Shown: piece after piece, positions 10,036-19,506 of the stretch | How the letters are laid out: each line of letters begins with the position of its first letter | How positions within the stretch are numbered: the stretch's first letter is position 1 | Origin: Sodalis sp. dw_96 | GTDB taxonomy: Bacteria; Pseudomonadota; Gammaproteobacteria; Enterobacterales; Enterobacteriaceae | Length of the DNA: 64,000 bases | Direction of reading: 5' to 3' | NCBI RefSeq assembly: GCF_018449575.1 | Contig: NZ_JAAVUT010000002.1 | Coordinates: forward strand, 124,001-188,000 | Notes under the pieces: generated by a model | Databases searched by the model: none | Told to the model about the DNA's origin: nothing | What the model saw: the letters and a program-made list of their open reading frames with translations, nothing else | Program-made: the position numbers and the translations under genes

Positions 10036-10575
10036 CCCCCCTTTAACACGTTTGTTGCATGTCCGGTGATGGCGGGCCTAGCGCGCTATGGGGCGCTCCG
10101 CGGCCGACAATGGCCGCTTTGGCCCCATCAGCACGCTCTCCCTTTAACACGTTCGCTGCACGTTCGGTGATGGCGGGCCTAGCGCGCTGTGGGCCGCTCT
10201 GCGGCCGACAATGGCCGCTTTGGCCCCATCAGCACGCTCTCCCTTTAACACGTTCGCTGCACGTTCGATGATGGCGGGCCTAGCGCGCTGTGGGGCGCTC
10301 TGCGGCCGACAATGGCCGCTTTGGCCCCATCAGCACGCTCTCCCTTTAACACGTTCGCTGCACGTTCGGTGATGGCGGGCCTAGCGCGCTATGGGGCGCT
10401 CCGCGGCCGACAATGGCCGCTTTGGCCCCATCAGCACACTCTCCCTTTAACACGTTCGCTGCACGTTCGATGATTGCGGCTTAGCGCGCTGTGGGGCGCT
10501 CTGCGGCCGACAATGGCCGCTTTGGCCCCATCAACACGGTCTCCCTTTAACACGATCGTTGCACGCCCGGTGTTG
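10036..10575. repeat. Tandem repeat array B, 101-bp unit, about 5.4 copies
   Basis: The motif TTTAACACG recurs at 10042, 10143, 10244, 10345, 10446 and 10546: four periods of 101 bp and one of 100. Units are nearly identical. Each has a hairpin GCGGCC-N6-GGCCGC, usually a smaller GCGC...GCGC stem, and outer arms GATGGCGGGCC / GGCCCCATC. The array starts right after the pta terminator and its last partial copy reaches the 3' end of yfcD, so it lies between convergent genes like array A. No coding function is plausible. The family resembles neither REP nor ERIC elements as I remember them. Confidence 0.92.
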
Positions 10576-10582
10576 GCGACCG

Positions 10583-11155
10583 CTATTGTTCGGCGGGCTT
10601 TTCTTGCGGGGCGGATGGGGCCAGGGGTTTGCCGTAGCCCTGAGGGTTATTGCGGCTCATCCACAGGGACAGGGCTTTCAGCGAATCGGGAGTAAATTCG
10701 TCGCAGCGGGCGGTTATCTCTTCCGGACGCAGCCATTTCACCGCCTCCACTTCCTCGGCCTGCAGGGCGAAAGGGCCGTGGGAAACGCAGCTGAACAGCG
10801 CGCCCCACACTCGGCAATGCTCGTTTTCAAAGTAAAACACGCCGTGCTCGGCAAAAGGCACGCCGGCGATGCCCAGCTCTTCCTCCGCTTCACGCCGGGC
10901 GGATTCAAGCATATTCTCGCCGGTTTGCACCACGCCGCCGGCGGTGGCGTCCAGATAACCGGGATAGAAATCCTTGATCTCGGTACGGCGCTGTACCAGG
11001 ATATTGCCGGCGCCGTCGTGGACCACGATATAGCTGGCGCGATGCCGCAGGCGTTCGGCACGCATCTGCTGACGGCTGGCCTGGGCAATGACCTCATTCT
11101 CTTCGTTGACGATGTCAACCCATTCAATACCCGCAGCCTGACTTTGTTGCACCAT
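10583..11155 (-). CDS. yfcD: Nudix hydrolase YfcD
   Basis: Cytoplasmic Nudix-superfamily hydrolase related to isopentenyl-diphosphate isomerase-like proteins; the substrate is not established. The Nudix box [20 protein letters not shown] plus ELGIAG lies at about residues 73-98 and holds the expected metal-binding REAEEE glutamates. The N-terminal [23 protein letters not shown] part matches E. coli YfcD. Length is 190 residues against 180, the extra lying mostly at the proline/alanine-rich C-terminus next to the repeat array. It is convergent with pta. Confidence 0.92.
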   Translation of the reverse strand: MVQQSQAAGIEWVDIVNEENEVIAQASRQQMRAERLRHRASYIVVHDGAGNILVQRRTEIKDFYPGYLDATAGGVVQTGENMLESARREAEEELGIAGVPFAEHGVFYFENEHCRVWGALFSCVSHGPFALQAEEVEAVKWLRPEEITARCDEFTPDSLKALSLWMSRNNPQGYGKPLAPSAPQEKPAEQ

Positions 11156-11242
11156 CTTTCGAATCCCTTGTTATAAGACGCGGAAGAGCCGCGCACCTTT
11201 TGTAAAAAATTGGAAAATATTCGTACCGAGATCCGTCATAAA

Positions 11243-11794
11243 TTAGTGGGTAATCGCGACTTGCGCAATAGTTTCGCTCGTTTCCAATGAAACTACCCGC
11301 AATGTTCCATTTTCCAGCACGCCGTAACTGGGTGGAAAGCCGCCCTTGGGCAAACTCACCGAGCCGGGATTAAAGCAGATAATTCCCTCCACCACCTCGG
11401 CCTGGGGGATATGCGTATGGCCGTAGGCCAGTACATCGCCCGGGCGCATGGGCGGGTGGGCGTCGGGATTAAACAGATGACCGTGGGTGATGAACAGGCG
11501 GGTCCGCTCCAGCAAGACCTGTTGCCAAGGGGCGGTAATGGGAAACTTCAGCAGCATCTGATCGACTTCGCTGTCGCAATTGCCGCGTACCGCGATAATG
11601 CGGTCATCATAATTATTCAACAAGTCAGCCACATCCGCCGGGCGGTATTCCTCCGGCAGCGCGTTGCGCGGCCCGTGATAAAGCAAATCTCCCAGCAGAA
11701 TCAGCCAATCGGCTCGGCTTGCGTCGAAGGCGGCCAGCATTTGCCTGGCGCCGGCCAGGGAACCATGGATATCGGCGGCAAACAGCAGTTTCAT
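11243..11794 (-). CDS. yfcE: Phosphodiesterase YfcE (metallophosphatase)
   Basis: Calcineurin-like metallophosphoesterase; E. coli YfcE hydrolyses phosphodiester model substrates with Mn. The five family motifs are present: DIHG near the N-terminus, LLGDLLYHGPRN, VRGNCDSE, THGHLF and YGHTHIPQ. It has 183 residues against 184 in E. coli. The start codon follows a strong AGGAGAGG. yfcD lies downstream on the same strand after 87 bp. In E. coli the glutathione-transferase-like yfcF adjoins yfcE; here it is absent and yfcG is the divergent neighbour. Confidence 0.93.
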   Translation of the reverse strand: MKLLFAADIHGSLAGARQMLAAFDASRADWLILLGDLLYHGPRNALPEEYRPADVADLLNNYDDRIIAVRGNCDSEVDQMLLKFPITAPWQQVLLERTRLFITHGHLFNPDAHPPMRPGDVLAYGHTHIPQAEVVEGIICFNPGSVSLPKGGFPPSYGVLENGTLRVVSLETSETIAQVAITH

Positions 11795-12029
11795 TTACCT
11801 CTCCTCACTTTCTATGAAATTATGAATGTATTATCTCTAACTACGCACGAACGACAAACGGACGGAGTGGGCGTTTTGCCTAGCTTAACAAACTTCGCTG
11901 ATGCGGTAACGCTCCTCTCCCGATTCATGGCCTGGCGCGACGGTGAATAGGGGCCGGGAGGATGCTTTCCTGTGATAATTGTTCTAAAGTGTCAGCATTG
12001 ATTTACCTACGCGGCGACAAGGAGAAGCT

Positions 12030-12659
12030 ATGATTGACCTGTATTACGCCCCTACCCCTAACGGGCATAAAATTACTCTCTATTTAGAAGAAACCGGCCT
12101 GCCTTATCAGATTCACCCCATCAATATTTCGGCAAATGAACAGTTTTCTCCGGCGTTTCTCGCCATCTCCCCCAACAACAAAATTCCGGCCATTGTTGAC
12201 CAGGAGCCCGCCGATGGCGGCGCACCGTTGAGCTTGTTTGAATCCGGCGCCATTTTGCTTTATCTGGCGGAAAAAACCGGTCAATTGTTGTCAAAAGATC
12301 TGCGGGAACGTCAATCCACCCTCCAGTGGCTGTTCTGGCAAGTATCGGGATTCGGGCCGATGCTTGGGCAAAACCACCACTTTAATCATTTTGCCCCTAA
12401 ACCGGTGCCCTATGCCATGGAACGGTACCAGGTGGAGACCGCGCGGCTGTATGGCGTTCTCAACCGGCAACTGCAGCATCATGAATACCTGGCCGGCGAA
12501 GACTACTCCATAGCCGATATCGCCACCTATCCCTGGGCAGTGTCCCACGAACGCCAGCGCATCGATCTTGCTGATTATCCGGCGGTGCGGCGCTGGTTTG
12601 ATCTGATTGCATCGCGCCCGGCGGTGCAACGCGCTTATGGTCTGACGGCCAAAAAATAA
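12030..12659 (+). CDS. yfcG: GST-like disulfide-bond oxidoreductase YfcG
   Basis: Glutathione-transferase-fold protein of the Nu class; E. coli YfcG binds glutathione disulfide and reduces disulfides without using a protein cysteine. The N-terminal thioredoxin-like domain begins MIDLYYAPTPNGHKITL and has the SPNNKIPAIVD and LFESGAILLYLAEKTG glutathione-binding segments; the helical C-terminal domain contains LGQNHHFNHFAP and GEDYSIADIATYPW. The 209 residues lack the polar tail of the E. coli protein (215). GGAG precedes the ATG by 6 bases. It stands alone, divergent from yfcE and followed by its own terminator. Confidence 0.92.
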   Translation: MIDLYYAPTPNGHKITLYLEETGLPYQIHPINISANEQFSPAFLAISPNNKIPAIVDQEPADGGAPLSLFESGAILLYLAEKTGQLLSKDLRERQSTLQWLFWQVSGFGPMLGQNHHFNHFAPKPVPYAMERYQVETARLYGVLNRQLQHHEYLAGEDYSIADIATYPWAVSHERQRIDLADYPAVRRWFDLIASRPAVQRAYGLTAKK

Positions 12660-12667
12660 CCCAAAAC

Positions 12668-12698
12668 CCGCGCTTCGCCTCGCAAAGCGCGGCATTTT
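12668..12698 (+). terminator. Terminator of yfcG
   Basis: CCGCGCTT (12668-12675) pairs with AAGCGCGG (12685-12692) across a 9-nt loop and is followed by CATTTTA. It begins 8 bp after the yfcG stop. Confidence 0.75.
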
Positions 12699-12836
12699 AC
12701 TGATTGGCAGCCATTTTTTCCGCCGGGCTGCGGTTAAATTCCCCATTAGCGGTGATGAAACACGCAATTTTGCTTCAATATGTCCTATGATTTAAACATA
12801 ACGGTATGGTTACACCGGTGTAACAGGGGAGCAATG

Positions 12837-13742
12837 ATGAAAATTTTGATGACCGGAGGAACCGGACTGATTGGGCGGCACCTGATCATCAGGCTGCTGG
12901 CATTATCACACCAAATTACGGTATTGACCCGTGATACGCCCCGCGCCCATCAAAAACTAGGCTCGCATATCACCACTCTCACTTCCCTCACCTCATGCCA
13001 AAAACTGAATGAATTCGATGCGGTAATCAATTTGGCCGGCGAGTCCATCGCGGAGAAACGCTGGACCCCTGAACAAAAAGATCTGCTGTGCCGCAGCCGC
13101 TGGGATATCACCGAGCGCCTGAGTCAATTGATCAACCAGAGCGACAATCCGCCCTCGGTCTTTATATCGGGTTCCGCCGCCGGTTATTACGGCAATCAGG
13201 ACCAACAGTTGGTTACCGAGGACGAACCGCCCGCCAATGAATTCTCCCATACCCTGTGCGAGCGTTGGGAAACCCTGGCGCTGGCGGCGGATAGCGGCAA
13301 GACACGGGTATGCCTGTCGCGCACCGGCGTGGTGCTGGCCCCGGACGGCGGCATGCTGAGCAAGTTACTGCCGCTGTTTAAAATGGGGCTGGGGGGGCCG
13401 GTGGGCGACGGACGTCAGTTTTTACCCTGGATCCATATTGAGGATATGGTAAATGCCCTGCTGTTTTTGCTGACCACGGATACTCTGCGAGGGCCCTTTA
13501 ATCTGGTTTCCCCTTACCCGGTGCATAATGAGCAGTTTGCAGCGACCCTGGGGGAAGTGCTGCACCGGCCGGCTATCATGCGCGCGCCGGCCAGCGCGGT
13601 GAAATTGATGCTGGGAGAAGGCGCGGCCCTGGTGCTGGGCGGGCAGCGCGCCGTACCGAAACGCCTGGAACAGGCCGGCTTCGTGTTCCGTTACAGCGAA
13701 CTGCGCGAAGCCCTGGAAGAGATTGTCGCCTCTGCGGCCTAA
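12837..13742 (+). CDS. yfcH: NAD(P)-binding epimerase-like protein YfcH
   Basis: Short-chain dehydrogenase/epimerase family protein (TIGR01777 type) with unknown substrate. The dinucleotide-binding motif [12 protein letters not shown] is at the very N-terminus, [12 protein letters not shown] follows, and the family's conserved [18 protein letters not shown] near the C-terminus corresponds to the DUF1731 tail. The second of two adjacent ATGs (12837) is preferred because AGGGGAG is then at normal spacing and the product starts MKILMTGG as in E. coli (297 residues; here 301). The reading frame extends 19 codons upstream without homology. It converges on hisP. Confidence 0.91.
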   Translation: MKILMTGGTGLIGRHLIIRLLALSHQITVLTRDTPRAHQKLGSHITTLTSLTSCQKLNEFDAVINLAGESIAEKRWTPEQKDLLCRSRWDITERLSQLINQSDNPPSVFISGSAAGYYGNQDQQLVTEDEPPANEFSHTLCERWETLALAADSGKTRVCLSRTGVVLAPDGGMLSKLLPLFKMGLGGPVGDGRQFLPWIHIEDMVNALLFLLTTDTLRGPFNLVSPYPVHNEQFAATLGEVLHRPAIMRAPASAVKLMLGEGAALVLGGQRAVPKRLEQAGFVFRYSELREALEEIVASAA

Positions 13743-13819
13743 ACGGCCGTCGCCGCGAAGCGCCGTGCCCGCTAAACCAACGCTATAACCTCGGGCCGAA
13801 TACGCCTTTGCGACAGGCC

Positions 13820-14605
13820 TTATTTCAGCGCACCGGAGAGAAACTGCTGCAGGCGCGGGCTTTTGGGATTACCGAACACGTCGGCCGGCGAGCCCTCTTC
13901 CTCAATGACCCCCTGATGCAGAAAAATGACGTGATTGGAAACGTGCCGGGCAAATTCCATTTCATGGGTGACCACCACCATGGTCTTACCCTCTTCCGCC
14001 AGTTTTTGCATAATGCGCAGAACTTCGCCCACCAATTCGGGGTCGAGCGCCGAAGTCGGTTCGTCAAACAGCAGCACTTCCGGCTCCATCGCCAGCGCGC
14101 GTGCAATGGATACCCGCTGCTGCTGCCCGCCGGAGAGATTGATGGGATATTTGGCCCGGGCCCGTTCGTCTATGCCCACTTTATCCAGATATAAAACCGC
14201 CCGGTCATGGGCTTCGCGTTTACTCAAGCCCAGCACCTGTACCGGGGCTTCCATGACGTTCTCCAGCACCGTCATATGGCTCCACAGATTGAAATGCTGG
14301 AACACCATAGTCAGGCGGGTACGCAGCAGCTGCAGCTGTTTTTTATCAAACACCTTAAGCTGGCCGTCATGGTCGCGGACCATGTGGATATCGACGTTAT
14401 TGACGCTGATGGACCCTTCGCTGGGCTTTTCAAGGAAATTGATACAGCGTAAAAAAGTGCTTTTACCGGATCCCGAGGAGCCGATAATACTGATGACATC
14501 CCCGGCCCGCGCTTCCAGGGAAACCCCTTTGAGGACTTCCTGATCCCCATAGCGCTTGTGTAGTTCCTGAATCAATAATTTAGTGTCTTGCATATCGTTA
14601 CCCAT
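13820..14605 (-). CDS. hisP: Histidine/basic amino acid ABC transporter ATPase HisP
   Basis: ATP-hydrolysing subunit (two copies per transporter) of the HisQMP2 importer. Walker A GSSGSGKS is at about residues 42-49, the Q-loop in [12 protein letters not shown], the signature LSGGQQQR near 158, Walker [13 protein letters not shown] and the switch histidine in VVVTHEM. Length is 261 residues against 257. The ATG at 14605 has AAGG 8 bases upstream; an internal ATG four codons later is possible. It is last in the hisJ-hisQ-hisM-hisP operon, 18 bp behind hisM. Confidence 0.96.
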   Translation of the reverse strand: MGNDMQDTKLLIQELHKRYGDQEVLKGVSLEARAGDVISIIGSSGSGKSTFLRCINFLEKPSEGSISVNNVDIHMVRDHDGQLKVFDKKQLQLLRTRLTMVFQHFNLWSHMTVLENVMEAPVQVLGLSKREAHDRAVLYLDKVGIDERARAKYPINLSGGQQQRVSIARALAMEPEVLLFDEPTSALDPELVGEVLRIMQKLAEEGKTMVVVTHEMEFARHVSNHVIFLHQGVIEEEGSPADVFGNPKSPRLQQFLSGALK

Positions 14606-14623
14606 ATTCTGCGCCTTGAGGGA

Positions 14624-15331
14624 TTATTGCGGCTTAACATGCCGCAACCAGCGTTTTTCGGCCTGTTTGAACAACCCGATCAGCACGAAAGAGATCATCA
14701 AATATATCACCGCCGCAATACCAAAAGCATAAAACGGCTGGTAAGTCGCCGCATTTATATCCCGGGCGATTTTCAGCACATCGGGCACGGTGGCGGTAAA
14801 CGCCAGCGCCGTGGAATGCAGCATCAGGATCACTTCGTTGCTATACGCCGGAATGGCGGAACGCAGGGCCGAAGGCAGAATGATACAGCGGTAGAGCTTG
14901 AACCAGGTAAAACCATAGGCCCGGGCCGCCTCGATTTCTCCGCTGGGCACCCCGCGAATGAAGCCGGCGAAAATTTCCGTGGTATAGGCACAGGTATTGA
15001 GGGTCAGGGCCAGAATGGTACAGTTCAGGCCGCTGCGGAAAAACGCATTGAGGAAATCCGAACCGCGGATAATATCCAGACTGTACATGCCGGAATAGAA
15101 CACCAGCAGTTGCACATAAAGCGGTGTACCGCGAAAGATATAGGTAAACAGCCAGACCGGAAATCGCAGCCACGGCAGAGGCGACACCCGCGCCACCGCC
15201 ATAAAAACCGCCAGGATACCCCCCATGACCACAGAGGAAATCAATAACCACAGGGTAATGGCCAGACCGGTAAAACGGTAGCCGTCGCTCCATAATAATG
15301 CATGGCCGTACTGTTGAAGGATCTCAATCAT
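14624..15331 (-). CDS. hisM: Histidine/basic amino acid ABC transporter permease HisM
   Basis: Integral membrane permease subunit of 235 residues with five predicted membrane spans. The EAA loop that contacts HisP is visible as GEIEAARAYGFTWFKLYRCIILP. Similarity to E. coli HisM is very high (FRGTPLYVQLLVFYSGMYSL, STALAFTATVPDVLKIARDI). Its start codon overlaps the hisQ stop by 4 bases, which implies coupled translation and matches the obligate HisQ-HisM heterodimer. Confidence 0.96.
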   Translation of the reverse strand: MIEILQQYGHALLWSDGYRFTGLAITLWLLISSVVMGGILAVFMAVARVSPLPWLRFPVWLFTYIFRGTPLYVQLLVFYSGMYSLDIIRGSDFLNAFFRSGLNCTILALTLNTCAYTTEIFAGFIRGVPSGEIEAARAYGFTWFKLYRCIILPSALRSAIPAYSNEVILMLHSTALAFTATVPDVLKIARDINAATYQPFYAFGIAAVIYLMISFVLIGLFKQAEKRWLRHVKPQ

Positions 15332-16014
15332 AATTCGGCCTTTTTAACACCGAGAGAATAGCGGCGCGTCAGCCATAACAAAACCCCGTTGGACAACGTG
15401 GTAAATATCAAATACACCACACCGGCCACTACCGCGAAATAAAACGGATGAAAGGTGCCTTTACCGGCCAGTTGGGTGGTTTTCACCACGTCTTCCAGGC
15501 CCAGCAGGGACACCAGGGCGGTGGCCTTGAGAATAACCTGCCAGTTATTGCCGATACCGGGCAAGGCAAAACGCATCATGGCGGGAAACATGACGCGGCG
15601 AAAAATTTGTTGACTGGACATGCCGAAGGCGGTAGCCGCTTCGATTTGTCCTCTCGGCACCGCCATAAAGGCGCCGCGAAAGGTTTCGGTGAAATACGCG
15701 CCGTAAATGAAACCCAGGGTAATGATACCCGCCGACATCGGATCGATATCGATTTGATCCATTCCCAGGGACTCGGTAACGCTGTTCAGGGCGATTTGCA
15801 AACCGTAAAAAATCAGCAGCATCAACACCAGATCGGGCACGCCGCGAATAAGCGTGGTGTAGCCTTCAAAGATACCCGCCAGCACACGGCTTTGGGAAAG
15901 TTTTGCCCCTGCGCCAATCAGGCCGATAACCACCGAGAGCAATACGGAACTCACCGCCAGTTCAAGAGTAACCAGGGCACCGTTAAATATAAGTTGTGCG
16001 TAGCCATAAAGCAT
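15328..16014 (-). CDS. hisQ: Histidine/basic amino acid ABC transporter permease HisQ
   Basis: The other permease half, 228 residues, the same length as E. coli HisQ. The EAA loop reads GQIEAATAFGMSSQQIFRRV, and about five membrane segments are evident. It follows hisJ after a 76-bp gap that holds a strong hairpin, the classical arrangement that gives much more binding protein than membrane subunits. The stop overlaps the hisM start. Confidence 0.96.
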   Translation of the reverse strand: MLYGYAQLIFNGALVTLELAVSSVLLSVVIGLIGAGAKLSQSRVLAGIFEGYTTLIRGVPDLVLMLLIFYGLQIALNSVTESLGMDQIDIDPMSAGIITLGFIYGAYFTETFRGAFMAVPRGQIEAATAFGMSSQQIFRRVMFPAMMRFALPGIGNNWQVILKATALVSLLGLEDVVKTTQLAGKGTFHPFYFAVVAGVVYLIFTTLSNGVLLWLTRRYSLGVKKAEL

Positions 16015-16049
16015 CGATCATATCCTGTCCTGGCGGAGGATAAAAACAT

Positions 16050-16076
16050 GTATGCCCGCAACGCTGGCGGGCATAC
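16050..16076 (-). terminator. hisJ-hisQ intercistronic hairpin, likely partial terminator
   Basis: GTATGCCCGC (16050-16059) and GCGGGCATAC (16067-16076) form a perfect 10-bp stem with a 7-nt loop. On the minus strand it is followed by ATGTTTTTAT. The position between the binding-protein gene and the permease genes suggests attenuation or 3'-end protection of hisJ mRNA. Confidence 0.7.
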
Positions 16077-16090
16077 ACCGAATGACAGGA

Positions 16091-16873
16091 TTAACCGCCG
16101 TACACGTCGAAATCGAAATATTTCTTGGCAAACTTCTCGTAGGTGCCGTCTTTGCGCATATCGGCAAAGGCTTTGTTCAACGCAGCTTTCAGATCGGTTT
16201 CATCTTTACGTAAGCCCATACCGGTACCCACGCCGAAGAATTTATCGTCTTTCACTGACGGACCGGCAAATACATAGCCTTTGCCGGCAGGCTGTTTCAG
16301 GAAGCCTTCGCTGGCGGCCACTTCATCCTGGAACGCCACGTCGATACGGCCGGCGGCGAGGTCGGCGTAAATCAGATCCTGGTTCGCATAGGCCACCACA
16401 TCGATACCCTTTGGCTGCCAATTGGCGTTGGCATAGGCTTCCTGGGTAGAACCCTGCAGAACGCCCACACGTTTACCCTTCAGGGAATCCAGGGTCGGCG
16501 TGATATTGGTTCCGGCTTTGGCAATCAGGCGCGCGTCGGCGGCATACAGCTTATCGGTAAAATCAATTTCCTGCTGGCGCTTTTCGGTAATGGAAAGAGA
16601 AGAGATGATGGCGTCGATTTTTTTAGCTTTTAAGGAGGGGATCAAGGCATCAAAATCACTTTCCACAAAGGTACACTTGGTTTTGATACGCTTACAAAGT
16701 TCTTTCGCCAAATCGATATCGAAACCCACCAGTTGGCCGCTGGAATCTTTTGATTCGAACGGGGCATAGGTGGGATCGGTGCCGATCTTGATGCTTTTTG
16801 GTACCGCCGCGAAAACGCTCCCCGCGCAAGCCATAGTCAATATTAGGGGAAGAACTTTAACCAGCTTATTCAT
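16091..16873 (-). CDS. hisJ: Periplasmic histidine/lysine-arginine-ornithine binding protein (HisJ/ArgT)
   Basis: Secreted substrate-binding protein of 260 residues: signal peptide with charged start [19 protein letters not shown] and probable cleavage after VFA, then a type-II binding fold. Ligand motifs include [41 protein letters not shown] and [15 protein letters not shown]. coli has two paralogues in tandem, argT and hisJ; only one is here. Its N-terminal third and C-terminus ([23 protein letters not shown]) look like HisJ, while the middle ([17 protein letters not shown]) looks like ArgT. It presumably serves both functions. Upstream sites indicate nitrogen control. Confidence 0.93.
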   Translation of the reverse strand: MNKLVKVLPLILTMACAGSVFAAVPKSIKIGTDPTYAPFESKDSSGQLVGFDIDLAKELCKRIKTKCTFVESDFDALIPSLKAKKIDAIISSLSITEKRQQEIDFTDKLYAADARLIAKAGTNITPTLDSLKGKRVGVLQGSTQEAYANANWQPKGIDVVAYANQDLIYADLAAGRIDVAFQDEVAASEGFLKQPAGKGYVFAGPSVKDDKFFGVGTGMGLRKDETDLKAALNKAFADMRKDGTYEKFAKKYFDFDVYGG

Positions 16874-16960
16874 ACAATACCCTCGGAATTATTTTAGTTA
16901 GGTAGACCCTATGATGTTTTGAGGCCTTTTCAGCCTTTTCCGGCTTTTACGGCTATTTCA

Positions 16961-16978
16961 TTTGCACTTTCCGTGCCA
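16961..16978 (-). promoter_or_regulatory. Sigma54 (RpoN) promoter of hisJQMP
   Basis: The minus strand reads TGGCACGGAAAGTGCAAA: a perfect -24 block (TGGCACG), 4-bp spacer and -12 block GTGCA (consensus TTGCA), with GG and GC in the required register. It lies about 85 bp upstream of the hisJ start. argT in Salmonella is a known NtrC/RpoN gene, which fits. Confidence 0.82.
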
Positions 16979-17105
16979 TTTTAATCATTAGCGGAAGCAC
17001 CCACGGCCGGGGTGCATAAAGTTACCCTCACGTCACCTTTTCCACCGTATCCAAACCGGGAGCGGCGCAAGCCGTTTCCCCGCTGCTTGAAAAGATGCCG
17101 CGCTT

Positions 17106-17144
17106 TGCACCATGATTATACACAGCATGATCATTATTGGTGCA
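17106..17144 (-). promoter_or_regulatory. Two NtrC-type enhancer sites
   Basis: Two 17-bp sites, TGCACCATGATTATACA (17106-17122) and TGATCATTATTGGTGCA (17128-17144), each match the NtrC consensus TGCACCA-N3-TGGTGCA fully in one half and partly in the other. Centres are 22 bp apart, two helical turns, and lie roughly 165-190 bp upstream of the expected sigma54 start site. Confidence 0.7.
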
Positions 17145-17229
17145 ATGTTATAAGAACGCGCCATCAGGCAGCGTCCCTGATGGAAAATGAGTCTTTAAAA
17201 TGGAACTGGCAGCCTGCCGGCACGCTCCT

Positions 17230-17799
17230 TCAGGAACCTTTCCAGCGTTCGAACAGATCCTGCGGAAGCTCAATGTCAAATTGATCCAGCACCCGGTTAA
17301 CCGTTTGATCGATAATGTCCTGCAGCGTCGAGGGGCGATGATAAAACGCCGGCACCGGCGGCATGATAACCGCCCCCATCTCGGCCGCGGCGGTCATTAA
17401 GCGCAGGTGACCCACATGCAGAGGGGTTTCGCGGACACAAAGCACCAGGGTGCGGCGCTCTTTCAACACCACGTCCGCCGCCCGGGACAATAGTCCGTCG
17501 GTGTAGCTGTTGACAATGGCGGACAGGGTTTTCATCGAACAGGGGAGCACCGCCATGCCGGCGGTTTTGAACGAGCCGGAGCTGATATTGGCGGCGATAT
17601 CGCGGCTGTCGTGCACTTCGTCCGCCAGCGCCTGCAGATCCCGTACGCTATAATCGGTTTCCAGCGCCAAGGTCTGGCGAGCGGCGTTGCTCAGGACCAG
17701 ATGGGTCTCGACCCCCTCCACCGATTTCAATACCTGTAATAGCCGTACGCCATAGATAGCCCCGCTGGCCCCGGTAAGGCCCACAATCAGTCGTTTCAT
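17230..17799 (-). CDS. ubiX: Flavin prenyltransferase UbiX
   Basis: Prenylates FMN with dimethylallyl phosphate to make the cofactor of the UbiD decarboxylase in ubiquinone synthesis. The 189 residues equal E. coli UbiX. Rossmann-like flavin-binding start MKRLIVGLTGASGAIYGVRL, then SSGSFKTAGMAVLPCSMKTLSAI and the conserved RETPLHVGHLRLMTAAAEMGA. The ATG at 17799 gives the family N-terminus; an upstream in-frame start adds 30 unmatched residues that overlap the purF terminator. It follows purF on the same strand, separated by that terminator. Confidence 0.95.
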   Translation of the reverse strand: MKRLIVGLTGASGAIYGVRLLQVLKSVEGVETHLVLSNAARQTLALETDYSVRDLQALADEVHDSRDIAANISSGSFKTAGMAVLPCSMKTLSAIVNSYTDGLLSRAADVVLKERRTLVLCVRETPLHVGHLRLMTAAAEMGAVIMPPVPAFYHRPSTLQDIIDQTVNRVLDQFDIELPQDLFERWKGS

Positions 17800-17840
17800 T
17801 TCGTCATCCCGGAAACTATCCCCATGGCGTATGCCCTGAA

Positions 17841-17874
17841 TAAAAAACACCCGGCGCGCGTAACCGCCCGGGTG
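17841..17874 (-). terminator. Terminator after purF
   Basis: CACCCGG (17848-17854) pairs with CCGGGTG (17868-17874). On the minus strand the stem is followed by TTTTTTATT. It lies between purF and ubiX and probably separates them partly. Confidence 0.75.
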
Positions 17875-17955
17875 CGTGAATTTTTGCACTTCCCTGTGGC
17901 ACGCTATGCCGCGGGGAAGTGCAGTCGTTAAGTCAATGCACCGGGAAGGTGTGTC

Positions 17956-19473
17956 TCAACCTTCGTTATACATTTCCAGATTTTCCACTTCATTTTGCAT
18001 CCGTACCGCTTGGGCGTCATCGTTACGCAAGGATTCCAAATAGTCCAGATAACGCTGATCCACGTCCTTGGTGACGTAAATACCGTTGAACACCGAGGAT
18101 TCAAACTGCGCAATGTCCGGATTATCCTCGCGCACCGCCTGCTCCAGGTCGCTTAAATCCTGGAATATCAGCGCATCGGCGCCAATCAATGTGCGGATTT
18201 CATCCACCTCGCGGCCATGGGCAATCAGCTCGGTGGCGCTCGGCATATCGATGCCGTAGACATTGGGGAAACGGATTTCCGGCGCGGCGGAGGCCAGATA
18301 GACGTGACGGGCGCCGGCCTCGCGCGCCATTTCGACGATTTGCTCGGAGGTGGTGCCCCGGACGATGGAGTCATCCACCAGCAGCACATTTTTATCACGG
18401 AACTCGGCGCGGTTGGCGTTGAGTTTACGGCGCACCGACTTGCGGCGAACCTGCTGGCCCGGCATGATAAACGTCCGGCCGACATAGCGGTTTTTTACAA
18501 ACCCCTGCCGATAGGGCAGATTCAGGATGCGGGCGATTTCCAGGGCGATATCGCAGGAGGTTTCCGGAATCGGAATCACCACGTCAATGTCCAGATCTTC
18601 CCATTCGCGGGCAATTTTTTCGCCCAATTTCTGTCCCATGCGCACCCGGGCGCTGTAGACGGAAATTTTATCGATAAAGGAATCCGGCCGGGCAAAGTAG
18701 ACGTATTCGAACAAGCAGGGATGGTTTTGCGGATTTTCAGCGCATTGCCGGGTAAACAACTGGCCTTTTTCGGTGATGTACACCGCTTCGCCCGGCGCCA
18801 CGTCGCGCAGGAACTCAAAACCCAGGGTATCCAGCGCCACGCTTTCCGACGCCACCATGTATTCGTTGCGTCCGTCCGCCAGGGTACGTTTACCGATGAC
18901 CAGCGGACGTATGCCGTTGGGATCGCGGAACGCCACCAGCCCGTGGCCGATGATCATGCCCACCACGGCATAGGCGCCGCGGATCTGCTGATGGGTCGCG
19001 GCCACGGCGGCAAAGATATTGTCCGCTTCCAGATGATAATCCGGGAAGCGGTCCAACTCGCTGGCAAAGATGTTGAGCAGGATTTCCGAATCGGACGTGG
19101 TGTTGATGTGACGACGCCCTTTATCGAATAATTTTGTGCGCAGCTCATGGGCATTGGTCAGGTTGCCGTTATGAGCCAGGGTAATACCGAACGGGGAATT
19201 GACATAAAAGGGCTGGGCTTCGGAAGCGCTGGAACTGCCGGCGGTGGGATAACGGACATGACCGATGCCCATGTTACCTTGCAGCCGTTGCATATGGCGG
19301 GCTTCAAATACGTCTTTCACCAGGCCATTGGCTTTGCGCAACCTAAAACAGTTCAATGCATCGATGGTGACGATGCCCGCGGCGTCCTGCCCACGATGCT
19401 GAAGCACCGTTAACGCGTCATAAATCGACTGGTTGACCGGCATAAAACCGGCGATACCGACAATACCGCACAT
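17956..19473 (-). CDS. purF: Amidophosphoribosyltransferase PurF
   Basis: First committed step of purine synthesis: PRPP plus glutamine to phosphoribosylamine. Exactly 505 residues, as in E. coli. Cys2, exposed after removal of Met1 (MCGIVGIAG), is the N-terminal nucleophile of the class-II glutaminase domain, and the PRPP-binding loop [16 protein letters not shown] lies near residue 365. There is no propeptide. The family adenine-nucleotide feedback contacts ([10 protein letters not shown]) are intact. It lies 33 bp behind cvpA and is controlled with it from the PurR operator upstream of cvpA. Confidence 0.97.
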   Translation of the reverse strand: MCGIVGIAGFMPVNQSIYDALTVLQHRGQDAAGIVTIDALNCFRLRKANGLVKDVFEARHMQRLQGNMGIGHVRYPTAGSSSASEAQPFYVNSPFGITLAHNGNLTNAHELRTKLFDKGRRHINTTSDSEILLNIFASELDRFPDYHLEADNIFAAVAATHQQIRGAYAVVGMIIGHGLVAFRDPNGIRPLVIGKRTLADGRNEYMVASESVALDTLGFEFLRDVAPGEAVYITEKGQLFTRQCAENPQNHPCLFEYVYFARPDSFIDKISVYSARVRMGQKLGEKIAREWEDLDIDVVIPIPETSCDIALEIARILNLPYRQGFVKNRYVGRTFIMPGQQVRRKSVRRKLNANRAEFRDKNVLLVDDSIVRGTTSEQIVEMAREAGARHVYLASAAPEIRFPNVYGIDMPSATELIAHGREVDEIRTLIGADALIFQDLSDLEQAVREDNPDIAQFESSVFNGIYVTKDVDQRYLDYLESLRNDDAQAVRMQNEVENLEMYNEG

Positions 19474-19506
19474 GTTGTCATTTCCTCATCAGCGTTACCG
19501 GAGCGA

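Noticed and set aside
4115-10575. CRISPR array
   Set aside because: Repeat units follow each other directly without variable spacers, are too long (101-107 bp) and no cas genes are near.
11825-11950. 42-codon frame upstream of yfcG
   Set aside because: No ribosome binding site and it lies in the divergent yfcE-yfcG promoter region.
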